Shown piece by piece: positions 18,725 through 28,100 of a stretch of DNA of 45,075 bases. The notes under the pieces are model-generated. The model was not told the origin of the DNA. It ran no database searches and saw only the letters and a list, made by a program, of their open reading frames with translations. Source of the DNA: Candidatus Midichloriaceae bacterium. GTDB taxonomy: Bacteria; Pseudomonadota; Alphaproteobacteria; Rickettsiales; Midichloriaceae. Within the stretch, counting starts at the first letter, position 1, and each line of letters starts with the position of its first letter. Where the stretch lies: NCBI GenBank assembly GCA_029266655.1, contig JAQSWL010000007.1, positions 1-45,075 on the forward strand, written 5' to 3'. The translations under genes were made by a program, and so were the position numbers.

Positions 18725-18752
18725 TTGACAGGTTAAATCTAATATTTATTAT
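18725..18752 (+). promoter_or_regulatory. Strong predicted promoter for petA-petB
   Basis: TTGACA at 18725-18730 (perfect) and TATTAT at 18747-18752 (five of six) are separated by 16 bases, predicting transcription from about 18759. That start lies downstream of an in-frame GTG at 18755, so it supports the ATG at 18782 as the real petA start with a leader of about 20 bases. Confidence 0.65.
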
Positions 18753-18781
18753 CTGTGATAGTTCTAAACAATACATTTTCT

Positions 18782-19345
18782 ATGACTGAAAAAAAAGACC
18801 TACCCGTTCATGTACAGGAACAGGAAACCTTGTCTACTGACGGCCAAAGCCGGCGTGACTTTGTTGTAATGACTGCGGCCACCGTTACATGTGCTGGTGC
18901 TGTAACCGCAGCTATTCCTTTTGTTGGCTCTTTAGCGCCTAGCGCAGATGTGCTTGCTGTTGGGAGCACTGAGGTTGATCTTTCAAACATCAAGGAGGGG
19001 GAAACCACTACGGTAATGTGGCGTGGCCAACCTGTTTTCATTACTCATAGGAGTGCAAAACAAATCCAGGAAGCGCAATCGGTAAATTTAGCTGATTTAA
19101 AAGATCCACAGCCTGATGTTGAAAGGGTTAAGAAAGGTAAAGAAAATTGGTTGGTTTGTGTAGCTGTGTGTACGCATTTAGGATGTGTTCCAGTTGCAAA
19201 TAAAGGAGAATATGATGGATGGTTATGCCCATGCCATGGTTCGCATTATGATTCTTCAGGAAGGATACGTAAAGGGCCAGCTCCTCTTAATCTTGCTATT
19301 CCGCAATATGAATTTATATCTGATACAAAAATTAAAATTGGTTGA
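18782..19345 (+). CDS. petA: Ubiquinol-cytochrome c reductase iron-sulfur (Rieske) subunit
   Basis: This is the 2Fe-2S subunit of the respiratory bc1 complex, anchored in the inner membrane. It shows an N-terminal RRDF twin-arginine motif shortly before a hydrophobic helix (about residues 22-47 of the 187-residue form), a hinge, and the cluster-binding boxes CTHLGCVP and CPCHGSHYD that carry the two Cys and two His ligands and the disulfide. The ATG at 18782 is chosen over GTG 18755 because the predicted transcription start falls between them. petB follows immediately; petC does not, being displaced by about 3.8 kb. Confidence 0.96.
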   Translation: MTEKKDLPVHVQEQETLSTDGQSRRDFVVMTAATVTCAGAVTAAIPFVGSLAPSADVLAVGSTEVDLSNIKEGETTTVMWRGQPVFITHRSAKQIQEAQSVNLADLKDPQPDVERVKKGKENWLVCVAVCTHLGCVPVANKGEYDGWLCPCHGSHYDSSGRIRKGPAPLNLAIPQYEFISDTKIKIG

Positions 19346-19347
19346 GC

Positions 19348-20568
19348 ATGGAAGGATCTATTGAGAAAGGCGCAAGCGCCAAGGGTGTTGTTGGGTGGAT
19401 TGAAGAGCGATTGCCTATCTTCTCTGCTGTAAGACATATGGCTGAATATAGAGCGCCAAAAAATTTAAATTATGCCTGGAACTTTGGTTCTTTAGCGGGG
19501 TTATGCCTTGTAATACAAATACTCACTGGCCTCTTCTTAGCCATGCAATATACGCCGCATGTTGATTATGCTTTTGATAGTGTAGAAAGAATAATGCGTG
19601 ATGTTAATTACGGTTGGTTGCTTAGGTATCTTCATGCTGTGGGAGCGTCGATGTTTTTCATAGTTGTGTATATACACATTGCTCGTGGCTTGTTTTATGG
19701 TTCTTATAAGAGGCCTAGAGAGTTGCTATGGTTTATAGGGATCCTTATATTTCTTGCAATGATGGCTACAGCGTTTATGGGTTATGTATTGCCATGGGGG
19801 CAAATGAGCTTTTGGGGTGCAAAAGTTATCACTAATCTTTTTTCTGCCATACCTGTAATTGGGGAAGATGTGGTTGTCTGGCTTTGGGGTGGCTTTTCTG
19901 TTGGTAATGCGACTTTGAACAGATTTTTCGCGCTTCATTTCCTGCTGCCTTTTGTAATTGTAGGCGTTGTAATAGTACATGTTTGGGCGCTACATGTTCA
20001 TGGTTCTAGCAATCCTAGTGGGGTTGAGGTTAAAACTAAAAAAGATACTATCCCATTCCACCCTTATTATACTGTTAAGGACTTCTTAGGTTTTGGTGTT
20101 TTTTTCATAGTATACTTTTACTTTGTATTTTTTGCGCCAAATGCTTTGGGGGATCCAGATAATTATATTCCAGCTAACCCAATGGTTACGCCTATTCATA
20201 TTGTTCCAGAGTGGTATTTCCTGCCATTTTATGCTATCTTAAGATCTATACCTAGCAAGCTTGGTGGAGTAATAGCTATGTTTGGAGCTATTATGATATT
20301 ATTCGCGCTACCTTGGCTTGATAGATCTCAAGCTAGAAGTGGACATTATCGCCCTATGTTCAAGGTATTTTTTGTGATATTCATTGTTACCTTTGTAATC
20401 TTAGGATACATAGGTGGTAAGCCACCAGAAGAGCCATATTTGACTATAGGTAGAATATGTACTTTTTGGTACTTTACCCATTTCTTATTGATATTGCCAA
20501 TGATCACTAAGCATGAGAAAATTTTGCCCCACCCTTCATCTATAAGTGAGCATTTTGAAAAGAGGTAA
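19348..20568 (+). CDS. petB: Cytochrome b subunit of the bc1 complex
   Basis: This is the core di-heme subunit of the bc1 complex, about 406 residues with eight membrane helices. Heme-ligand histidines appear in the [11 protein letters not shown]...[10 protein letters not shown] segment and in [11 protein letters not shown]...[13 protein letters not shown]; the quinol-site PEWY motif is in [15 protein letters not shown]. It is a fused, full-length cytochrome b, not the split b6/subunit IV form. The ATG at 19348 is preferred; an in-frame TTG at 19342 overlapping the petA stop is the alternative. It is tightly coupled to petA and overlaps the next gene by 23 bases. Confidence 0.97.
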   Translation: MEGSIEKGASAKGVVGWIEERLPIFSAVRHMAEYRAPKNLNYAWNFGSLAGLCLVIQILTGLFLAMQYTPHVDYAFDSVERIMRDVNYGWLLRYLHAVGASMFFIVVYIHIARGLFYGSYKRPRELLWFIGILIFLAMMATAFMGYVLPWGQMSFWGAKVITNLFSAIPVIGEDVVVWLWGGFSVGNATLNRFFALHFLLPFVIVGVVIVHVWALHVHGSSNPSGVEVKTKKDTIPFHPYYTVKDFLGFGVFFIVYFYFVFFAPNALGDPDNYIPANPMVTPIHIVPEWYFLPFYAILRSIPSKLGGVIAMFGAIMILFALPWLDRSQARSGHYRPMFKVFFVIFIVTFVILGYIGGKPPEEPYLTIGRICTFWYFTHFLLILPMITKHEKILPHPSSISEHFEKR

Positions 20569-21232
20569 ATCTCGGCTGGAGTATCAGGTTGTTGCGGACT
20601 CGCCTGTAAAAGACTTTAGGCACCTAAATAAATTGGGAAACATTATTTGTTTGGATGGGGCTATTCATGAGTTGTTAGTTGTGGGGATTATACCAGAGTA
20701 TCTAATTGGGGATTTCGATTCTGTAGATGAGGGTATATTAAAAGAAGTGGCGTCTTTAGGCGTTAAAGTGATTTATGATGAAAATCAAATAACCACTGAT
20801 TTGGAAAAAGGATTAGAGCTTGCAGCTGGCTTTCAAGCGGGGGCAAGAAAATTAACTATAAAGATCTTTCAGGGTTTTGCGGGCAGGGTAGATCATTCGC
20901 TATATAATTTAGGGCTGCTAAAAAAGTTTCATAAAGTATTTAATGAATTACTCATGGTTAATGGTGATGAGATAATTTCCTACCATGAAAATGAGGAGAT
21001 TGAAGTTGTAGGCGAAGTGGGTGCACATATGGCAATTATGGGGTTCCCTAGTGCAGAAGTTAGCTCTACTGGCTTAAAATACGATATGCAAAATTTAATA
21101 TTAGAAATAGGTGGAATGCAAAGTGCCAGTAACAGCTTAGCAGTAAGCAAAGCTAACATAAAAATTACTGGATGCGCGCTTATTGTAAGGGGGATTAATA
21201 TTACACAATTGCTTTATGATGGTGTTTTGTAA
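20546..21232 (+). CDS. thiN: Thiamine pyrophosphokinase-like protein
   Basis: The family transfers pyrophosphate from ATP to thiamine to make thiamine pyrophosphate. Its motifs are recognisable in order: LDGAIHELL near the N-terminus, the GDFDSVDEG metal-binding loop (about residue 53), [14 protein letters not shown] (about 75), and [16 protein letters not shown] (about 113), where canonical proteins have GGRxDH. The C-terminal thiamine-binding half is weaker. At 228 residues the length is normal. The GTG start at 20546 lies inside petB; AGAGG falls within the coding overlap. A salvage role for host-derived thiamine is an inference. Symbol given by family; identity moderately sure. Confidence 0.78.
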   Translation: MSILKRGKSRLEYQVVADSPVKDFRHLNKLGNIICLDGAIHELLVVGIIPEYLIGDFDSVDEGILKEVASLGVKVIYDENQITTDLEKGLELAAGFQAGARKLTIKIFQGFAGRVDHSLYNLGLLKKFHKVFNELLMVNGDEIISYHENEEIEVVGEVGAHMAIMGFPSAEVSSTGLKYDMQNLILEIGGMQSASNSLAVSKANIKITGCALIVRGINITQLLYDGVL

Positions 21233-21266
21233 TATAGTTGCAACTATATGTAAGTAGGGGCAAGTT

Positions 21267-22166
21267 ATGCTAGAAAAAGGAATAAAGGTTAACGGTTCTT
21301 CCATATTTTCAATAGAAAATCTTGATAATGATATAAATTATTTGCATGTGAATGGGCTTTTAAGTTCCGTAGATTGCCACCTGCGAAATATACAGAAAGA
21401 ACATCTTGTTTTTTATAGTAATTGGTTTTCAGACCCAAAAGCAATGAAGCTTTATGGTACCGGAACTGTATATTCTAATGCTGCTCTTCAATGCGATAGC
21501 AATGATAGCATTACGCCAGCTCAAAAAGAAGCTGAGAAAAAATATCAAATGTGGAATTCTCGCTTTGAAAAGAGCCAGCCGCATGGTGGATTAACCATAA
21601 TTAGTAATGAATCAAGTAAGCCAATAGGATTTATAGTTGCAGGAGGAGGAGATGAGCCAGGGGCTTCTGAGGTGGCATATATTCTTGATCCAGATTACTG
21701 GCGTAAAGGAATAGGCGCAAGTGCGTTAAATTTTATTGTGAAAGCTTGGGCTCCTGAAGTAAAGGCGATTGGTAATGCTGTAATCATTGATGATGCATTT
21801 CCATACCTTAAAGATTCTTTTTCTTGTTTTGGCAATGAGCCTTTGGCGAGATTGCAGGCTACATGCTCTCCCATTAATATTGCCTCTGAGAAAATGTTAC
21901 GTAAATCTGGTTTCACCCATGCCTTACCGGGCTTATCAGATTCTATGGTGCCAGTATTTGATTTGACAACAACAAGTTTATCTTTAGCTAACCCAGAAGA
22001 TTATATAGAAGTGAAGGAGAGATTTCTCACTGATGGATTGAGAAGGCCAAATATAAGATATCAGTGTATTGACCAAGAAGGCATTGAAAGAACATTAAGC
22101 TTTAAAGACAGATTTGATGCTTTGCGTTTTCACATGGAATATGCTGTGTCAGATATATCGCTTTGA
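21267..22166 (+). CDS. GNAT-family N-acetyltransferase
   Basis: A 299-residue protein with a GNAT fold in its middle: a beta strand GFIVAGGGDEPGASEVAYIL followed by the acetyl-CoA pyrophosphate loop WRKGIGASAL (about residues 145-154) and a later IASEKMLRKSGF helix-strand element typical of RimJ/RimL-like proteins, where a second short SPINIASEKMLRKSGF segment often precedes substrate contact. The N-terminal 50 and C-terminal 70 residues are not recognised. AGGGG lies six bases before the ATG. It is the second gene of the four that separate petB from petC. Substrate is unknown. Confidence 0.75.
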   Translation: MLEKGIKVNGSSIFSIENLDNDINYLHVNGLLSSVDCHLRNIQKEHLVFYSNWFSDPKAMKLYGTGTVYSNAALQCDSNDSITPAQKEAEKKYQMWNSRFEKSQPHGGLTIISNESSKPIGFIVAGGGDEPGASEVAYILDPDYWRKGIGASALNFIVKAWAPEVKAIGNAVIIDDAFPYLKDSFSCFGNEPLARLQATCSPINIASEKMLRKSGFTHALPGLSDSMVPVFDLTTTSLSLANPEDYIEVKERFLTDGLRRPNIRYQCIDQEGIERTLSFKDRFDALRFHMEYAVSDISL

Positions 22167-22197
22167 ATGTGGTTTTTAAGGGTGATTTATCTTGTGA

Positions 22198-22231
22198 AAT
22201 CAACTAATTCCATTCCCATAAATAGTTGATT
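22198..22231. repeat. Inverted repeat after the GNAT gene
   Basis: AATCAACTA at 22198-22206 and TAGTTGATT at 22223-22231 form a perfect 9-bp stem with a 16-base loop, followed by AAAACACTTTTCCC. It begins 31 bases after the GNAT stop codon. It could act as a weak terminator or mRNA end, though the stem is AT-rich. Confidence 0.4.
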
Positions 22232-22250
22232 AAAACACTTTTCCCTTCTC

Positions 22251-22350
22251 ATACCAAATCTCAAAATAAATAGAGCATTAAAGCACATTTTTTGGCAAAT
22301 ACACTCTTGGTAAGAAATTGATGAATATGTAAAATATTCAACTGCTTTTA
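22251..22350 (+). repeat. Truncated copy of the MITE-like repeat
   Basis: This stretch aligns in the same orientation with the first 100 or so bases of the element at 28689-28853, with an identity of roughly 85-90 per cent by eye and small indels. It begins at the terminal ATACCAAATCTCA and ends after the shared CAACTGCTTTT. The matching right terminal repeat is missing, so it is a decayed or partial copy. Confidence 0.75.
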
Positions 22351-22466
22351 AGCAATGCCTAACTTTTTATCAAATATTTTGAAGGTAATTTTGCTCAACG
22401 TGACTTCCGACGTTGGATTCAACAATGCTAAGTTAAAAGTTTGGGATAATTAACTTAGGTATTAAA

Positions 22467-23459
22467 ATGGAAAAAATTTATGAATTTAAGGGTGGGGAGA
22501 GGCTGTATGGTATTTACGAAGACTATCACCACATTATGATGGCAAATGAACTAAACGGTGGTGTGGGTGGATATAAACTTAGTTGGGCGGGAACAAAAGA
22601 AAGCGGCCCGTCATTTGGTGGCAACCAAATGGATATAGCTCATAATGCCTATGGGATGTCGATATTTATTAAGATAATTCAAAATGCAGCGCATAGTAAT
22701 GGTAGTAAAATTTTATCAGGTTCTGAAGTCTGTTCTATAGAAAAAATATGTAGTCAGAAAGATAAAATAACAGGTATGGACATTGAAGAAGTGTTTCCTA
22801 TGGCGCTCAAAATAGATAAGGCTTTAGCAAGTGACTATGGTAAAAAATTGATACATGAGGCATATGTAAATGAAATTTTATCTAGGGGGTACATAATAGA
22901 AATGTTTATAGATAGTTTAAAAGATGGTCCTGGAAAAAATTTTGCTAAATCAGATATTGGTAAAATGCACTTGTTTGATTATGGTAACCAATACGGTTTG
23001 AAGGCTCGTGGTCCCCTTTACAAATTTCTTAATGGGGAAAAGGTTGTAATGAAATCGGGCGAAGTTTTGGGCCCAATTACCAAACAAGATTTCAACTTAG
23101 AAGATTTTAAAAATGATTTTTTCTTTCATTTGAAATACTACAAAAACAAACCCGAGGATGTGATCAGAAGACTAAATAATATAGCAGGATATGTAAACAA
23201 AAGAGGTGATGTTGCAAGTAATAGGCGAAGTGAAAACGATGGAGCGAGTATAGAGCAATGTGCAAAGTTGTTCAACGTTTCTAAAAAGTGCATAGAATAC
23301 CCAACGTCTGTAATGCGCTATGGCAGAGAAATGGAGGAAATTAGTGGCTCTATCAAATCTTCAAAAGCAAGTTATTCAGGCCAATCTGCATATCTAATAT
23401 GTAAAGAATTATATGGAATGGATTTTGAATCATATGCTAGATATTATCCTAAAAATTAA
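22467..23459 (+). CDS. Orphan protein with SFGGNQMD motif, possibly lysozyme-like
   Basis: I do not recognise this 330-residue protein with confidence. It has no signal peptide or membrane segment. Residues about 34-60 contain KLSWAGTKESGPSFGGNQMD followed by a small helical segment; an S-G-x-S-F-G-x-x-Q-x-D arrangement near a preceding acidic residue recalls cell-wall hydrolase-like (lysozyme-fold) proteins, and a later LFDYGNQYGLKARGPLYKFLNG stretch (about 170-192) adds to that impression. The C-terminal 90 residues are basic and look like a separate domain. It lies between petB and petC, directly after a truncated repeat copy, which fits an accessory insertion. Function is unproven. Confidence 0.6.
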   Translation: MEKIYEFKGGERLYGIYEDYHHIMMANELNGGVGGYKLSWAGTKESGPSFGGNQMDIAHNAYGMSIFIKIIQNAAHSNGSKILSGSEVCSIEKICSQKDKITGMDIEEVFPMALKIDKALASDYGKKLIHEAYVNEILSRGYIIEMFIDSLKDGPGKNFAKSDIGKMHLFDYGNQYGLKARGPLYKFLNGEKVVMKSGEVLGPITKQDFNLEDFKNDFFFHLKYYKNKPEDVIRRLNNIAGYVNKRGDVASNRRSENDGASIEQCAKLFNVSKKCIEYPTSVMRYGREMEEISGSIKSSKASYSGQSAYLICKELYGMDFESYARYYPKN

Positions 23460-23515
23460 TATTGTAGGCGCATGCTTGGTATGTTAAGTTCCGTGTGTAT
23501 TAATTTGTTATACCT

Positions 23516-24355
23516 ATGAAAATAATCCATATAATGTTTCTGGTAATGCTATTTTTTGCAGAGCATTCGGAAGCGAGCAAAAAGAAAAAATTCCCTCCAT
23601 ATCCAGATGTTTGGGGGTATGACTTAATGGATGATTTTAGTGACGATCAACATTCATCTTTCACAGTTCGCCGTATAGGAAATGGGGACTATGTTGTATG
23701 GTATCCTAGTAAAAAGACTCCTGGGAACACCGACGTGGATTACACCATTTTATCTTATTTCGGACAGGAGAAAAGAAAGTTTAAAAGAGTACAAGATGCA
23801 ATTAAGTACTTTAATACTTTAGGCTTCAAACCGGCTTCATCTAAAGCGCGTCCTTATATTGTTTTGAATAAAGATGATATAGGCGGCGAAAAGATAATAG
23901 ATATCACTATGCGCCATCAAAGATGCTTTACTAGTATGCGTCATCTTTTTATTAGTAGACTTGATAGGTTTGATCAGGATTATCCAAGTGATTATGAAGT
24001 TCTGCCAATTGGAATTGCAACTTCTTGTGATGATAAAAATGTTTGTAATCACTGGGCCTATAATATAGGTAGGCAGATTATAAAATTAGAGGATGATACT
24101 TTTTTTCTTTTTGATTCAAACTTCTACCTACTTTTGAGGTTTGATAAGGATTTCAAAACTAAATTCAAGCCTCAACACAAAGTAAGGCTTGATGACAAAC
24201 GAGAACTACAGAGCAATTTTTATGTATTGCCGCGCGCAAAAGTGGAATACTTTTTTGATCATGTTGCAAAGGGTGACACCTGCGAGTACACAGATGATAT
24301 GAACGGTCAGTTCCTAGATTATCTTTATGACTTGGAGCAGGGATTGACAAATTGA
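23516..24355 (+). CDS. Orphan exported protein
   Basis: Unrecognised protein of 279 residues. The first 20 residues (MKIIHIMFLVMLFFAEHSEA) read as a cleavable signal peptide ending in an A-x-A-like site, followed by a lysine run. The mature part is rich in aromatic and acidic residues with four spaced cysteines (for example CFTSM, CDDKNVC and DTCEY), consistent with a disulfide-stabilised periplasmic or secreted protein. No lipobox or membrane helix is seen. No good ribosome binding site is visible before the ATG at 23516. It is the last gene before petC and may be part of the same accessory insertion. Confidence 0.65.
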   Translation: MKIIHIMFLVMLFFAEHSEASKKKKFPPYPDVWGYDLMDDFSDDQHSSFTVRRIGNGDYVVWYPSKKTPGNTDVDYTILSYFGQEKRKFKRVQDAIKYFNTLGFKPASSKARPYIVLNKDDIGGEKIIDITMRHQRCFTSMRHLFISRLDRFDQDYPSDYEVLPIGIATSCDDKNVCNHWAYNIGRQIIKLEDDTFFLFDSNFYLLLRFDKDFKTKFKPQHKVRLDDKRELQSNFYVLPRAKVEYFFDHVAKGDTCEYTDDMNGQFLDYLYDLEQGLTN

Positions 24356-24403
24356 AGATAATAAACTAACTATATCTCTCAGATCTAATAAATAAGTTGT
24401 AGA

Positions 24404-25171
24404 ATGCGTTTTGTTTTCCTAGTGCTTTTCATAATTATCAGTGCAGAAGTTATGGCGTCAGGCGATACGTTGGAGCCATTGCACCCCAAACATGTAGATT
24501 GGTCTTTTGATGGGGCTTTTGGGAGCGTTGATCGAGAGGCTGCTCAACGCGGCTTTAAAGTTTATAAAGAGGTTTGCTCGGCTTGCCATTCTTTAAAAAG
24601 AATTGCATTTAGAAATTTAATGGAATTAGGTTTTAGTGAAGCTGAAGTTAAATCTTTGGCTGCTTCTTACTCTATTAAAGATGGTCCTAACTCTGAAGGT
24701 GAAATGTTTGAGCGTCCTGGTCGTACATCAGATTATTTCGTGGGACCATATGCAAATGAAAATGCTGCACGTGCTTCTAATAATGGAGCTTTGCCACCTG
24801 ATTTATCTCTAATTGTAAAGGCGCGTAAAGGTGGTGCAGATTATATTTATTCCTTGCTAACAGGATATGAAAATCCTCCTGAAGCATTCCAACTTGGTGA
24901 GAATATGCATTATAACCCTTACTTTGCTGGTGGTGGCGCTCAGTTTGCGATGACTCCTCCACTTACTAGTGATGGTCAGGTGGAATATACTGATGGAACA
25001 AATCCTACAGTAGATCAAATGGCAAAAGATATTGTAAACTTTTTGCAATGGACTGCAGAGCCAGAAATGGAGAGTAGAAAATCTTTAGGTGTAAAAATAC
25101 TTATATTTGCTTCATTATTTACCGGTATAATGTATTTTGCCTACAAGCGCATTTGGCGCGATGTGAAATAA
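24404..25171 (+). CDS. petC: Cytochrome c1 subunit of the bc1 complex
   Basis: Cytochrome c1 passes electrons from the Rieske protein to soluble cytochrome c. The 255-residue protein has a signal peptide (about 1-18), a single covalent heme site CSACH (about residues 58-62), the ALPPDLSLIVKAR segment, the axial methionine region FAMTPPL, and one C-terminal membrane anchor (about 227-247) ending in a positively charged tail. All are standard for the family. It is separated from petA-petB by four unrelated genes. A TTGACA at 24344-24349 within the end of the upstream gene could begin a separate promoter, but no good -10 box sits at the normal distance, so read-through is also possible. Confidence 0.96.
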   Translation: MRFVFLVLFIIISAEVMASGDTLEPLHPKHVDWSFDGAFGSVDREAAQRGFKVYKEVCSACHSLKRIAFRNLMELGFSEAEVKSLAASYSIKDGPNSEGEMFERPGRTSDYFVGPYANENAARASNNGALPPDLSLIVKARKGGADYIYSLLTGYENPPEAFQLGENMHYNPYFAGGGAQFAMTPPLTSDGQVEYTDGTNPTVDQMAKDIVNFLQWTAEPEMESRKSLGVKILIFASLFTGIMYFAYKRIWRDVK

Positions 25172-25186
25172 AATAAGAGCAAATCA

Positions 25187-28100
25187 ATGGAAAAAGTTGG
25201 TACAATCTCGGGCTTATTAACTACGGCTAGGTTTTTACCCTTGTTTATCTGTCAATTTCTAAGTGCATTTAGTGACAGTCTGATACGAACAGCTATGATG
25301 ATGCTGATAACTTACCACTCTACTGATTTATCTTCAATTGGTAGATCTATCATAATAACCTTGGCTCTTGGACTGTTCATGATGCCATTCATTTTATTTT
25401 CGATATTTAGTGGGCAGTTAGCAGATAAATTTGATAAAAGTAAGTTAATAATTTGGATACGTGTTACTTCTATTTTTGCCACACTGATTGGCATATCAGG
25501 TTTCTACCTTCACAGCTATACTTTGTTGTTGATAGCAATATTTTTAGCAGGTGTTGAAGCCACATTATTCGGCCCTTCGAAATACAGCATATTGCCTGAT
25601 CACGTACAGAAATATGAGCTGATTGCAGCAAATGGCTTAATAGAAGCCGGAACATTCATGGCGATTTTATTAGGAATGATTCTAGGCGGCGTTATCATAT
25701 CTACCACGGGTGGTAAAGTGGATGCGACAGCTTTTGCTTTACTTACAATTTCGGTTGGCGGATTAATAGCGAGTTTGTTTATCCCAAGTGCAGAGCCGGG
25801 CTCAGAGAGGTTGCAACTAAGATTTAATATTTTCACAGATATTAAATATGAGCTTGACTATGCTCGTAAAGATGAAGATGTATTTTTATCTATTTTAGGG
25901 ATATCTTGGTTTTGGCTAATTGGAGGCATTATGATGTCCCAGTTACCTAATTTTACAATTGATAATCTCTTTAGTGATTACTCAGTTTTTACACTTCTAC
26001 TTACCTTGTTTTCATTGGGAACTGGCTTAGGTTCAATTATATGCAATAGGCTGCTTAAGGGGCAAATAGATACGCAATATGTTCCAATATCGATGTTGCT
26101 CATGACATTGTTTATGTTTGTCTTTTGGTATTCAAGTACCTTTTTTACTGAAAAAGAGCATTTACTTGGCATACATTATTTCCTCTCTACTATACCCGGG
26201 CTTGTAGTCTCTTTTTCAGTGCTCATGTTAGCGTTTTTTGGCGGAATATATATTGTTCCTCTGTACGCTTTAATTCAGGTTCAATCTAAACGTTCGCACC
26301 GGTCTAGAATAATTGCTGTTAATAATTTAATGAATGCAGTATTTATAGTTAGCGCCAGTATTGTTTCTATATTGCTGCTTGGTATTGGAGTGACGGTTTC
26401 CGATATTATCTTAATACTTGCAATTACTAATTTATTTACCACAGTATATATCGCTAGAATACTGCCAGATAGAATTTTAAAAAGCATAGCTCAAACAATA
26501 TTCCATCTCATTTATAGAGTCGAGGTGATAGGTATTGAAAATTTCTACAAAGCTGGGGACAAAGCTTTAATTATAGCAAACCATGCTTCTTTTCTAGACC
26601 CGCCACTTTTGGGGGCTTTTCTGCCTAAGCCATTAGTATTTGCGATCGATACCTATCAGGCTAAGTCATGGTGGATTAGACCCTTTTTAAGCTATTTTAG
26701 GGCCTTCCCGATTGACCCTACAAATCCGATGGCTACAAAAACATTGATAGAAAAACTTAAAAACAATGAACCAGTTGTAATATTCCCTGAAGGGCGCATT
26801 ACTGTTACAGGCTCACTTATGAAAATTTATGAGGGTCCGGGTTTGGTGGCAGATAAAGCTGGCGCTAAATTGCTGCCTATTAGAATTGATGGAGCTCAGT
26901 ATAGTACTTTTTCTAGGCTAAAAGGGAGGGCTAAATTGCGCCTATTCCCAAAAATTACCATAACTATAATGGAGCCTAAAACTTTAGATGTACCTAAAAA
27001 CGTATTGGGAAGAGCCCGTAGACAATTAATAGGTAAACAGTTGTATGACATTATGTCTAACATGATGTTTGAGGGTAGCAAATATGAGGGGACACTTTTT
27101 GAATCAATTATACAAACAAAAAATCATGTAGGCGGAAAATACAATATATTAGAAGATGCTGACCATAATAGGCTTAGCTATCAGAAGCTAATTATAGGTA
27201 GCTTTTTACTAGGCGCGAAGATTAAAAAATTTACTTCCGTTAAAGAAAACGTTGGTTTGTTTTTACCTAATGTTGCCGGTGCCGCAGTAACATTTTTAGC
27301 GATTCAAGCTTATGGCAGGGTTCCTGCTATGCTCAATTATTCTACCGGCTTTAAAAATATTATTGCATGTTGTAAAAGTGCTGGGATCAAAAGTATTTTC
27401 ACTGCCCATAAGTTTATAGAAAAAGCTAATTTTCAGCAGATTATTAAAGAAGTTGAAGCCGAAGGGATTAAGATATATTACCTAGAGGATATAAGAGCTT
27501 CACTTAATCCACTTAATAAATTAGTTGCAATTATAGCTTCTTATTTGCCGCTTGCTTTTTACAGAATGATTAATGATAAAAGCCCAATTAAACCTTATGA
27601 TCCTGCTGTAGTTTTATTTACCTCAGGTTCGGAGGGGTTGCCTAAAGGTGTTGCTCTTTCTCATTCTAATATTCAAGCAAATATAAAGCAGGTAGCTAGT
27701 TTCGTTGATTTTTCCTCGCATGATAAAATTTTTAACGCACTACCTATATTCCATTCTTTTGGTTTGACTGGTGGCCTAATGTTACCGCTCATTTATGGTG
27801 TTAAAGTATTTTTCTATCCATCACCTTTGCATTACAGAATTGTTCCAGAAATGGTTTATGGAGTAAATGCTACCATTATGTTTGGAACTGACACTTTTTT
27901 GAGCGGGTATGCGAGATATGCGCACCCATATGATTTCTTCAGCGTGCGCTACATCTTTGCTGGTGCGGAAAAGCTACGTGAAGAAACTAGAAAAGCATAT
28001 ATGGATAAATTTGGTATTCGTGTTTTTGAAGCATACGGTGTAACAGAGACTTCACCAGGTATCGCTATTAATACCCCAATGCATTATAAAGCTGGATCGG

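Larger units (their letters stand above)
22167..22466. other. 300-bp gap with hairpin and repeat
   Basis: No gene is supported here. The gap contains a 9-bp inverted repeat at 22198-22231 and a diverged copy of a dispersed repeat at 22251-22350. The remaining 22351-22466 is AT-rich and shows no convincing promoter; AGG seven bases before the next ATG (22467) may serve as ribosome binding site. Confidence 0.6.

Noticed and set aside
18755-18781. GTG start for petA
   Set aside because: The predicted transcription start (about 18759) lies downstream of it; ATG at 18782 fits better.
24344-24372. Promoter for petC
   Set aside because: A perfect TTGACA is present, but no acceptable -10 box at 16-18 bases; kept only as a remark under petC.
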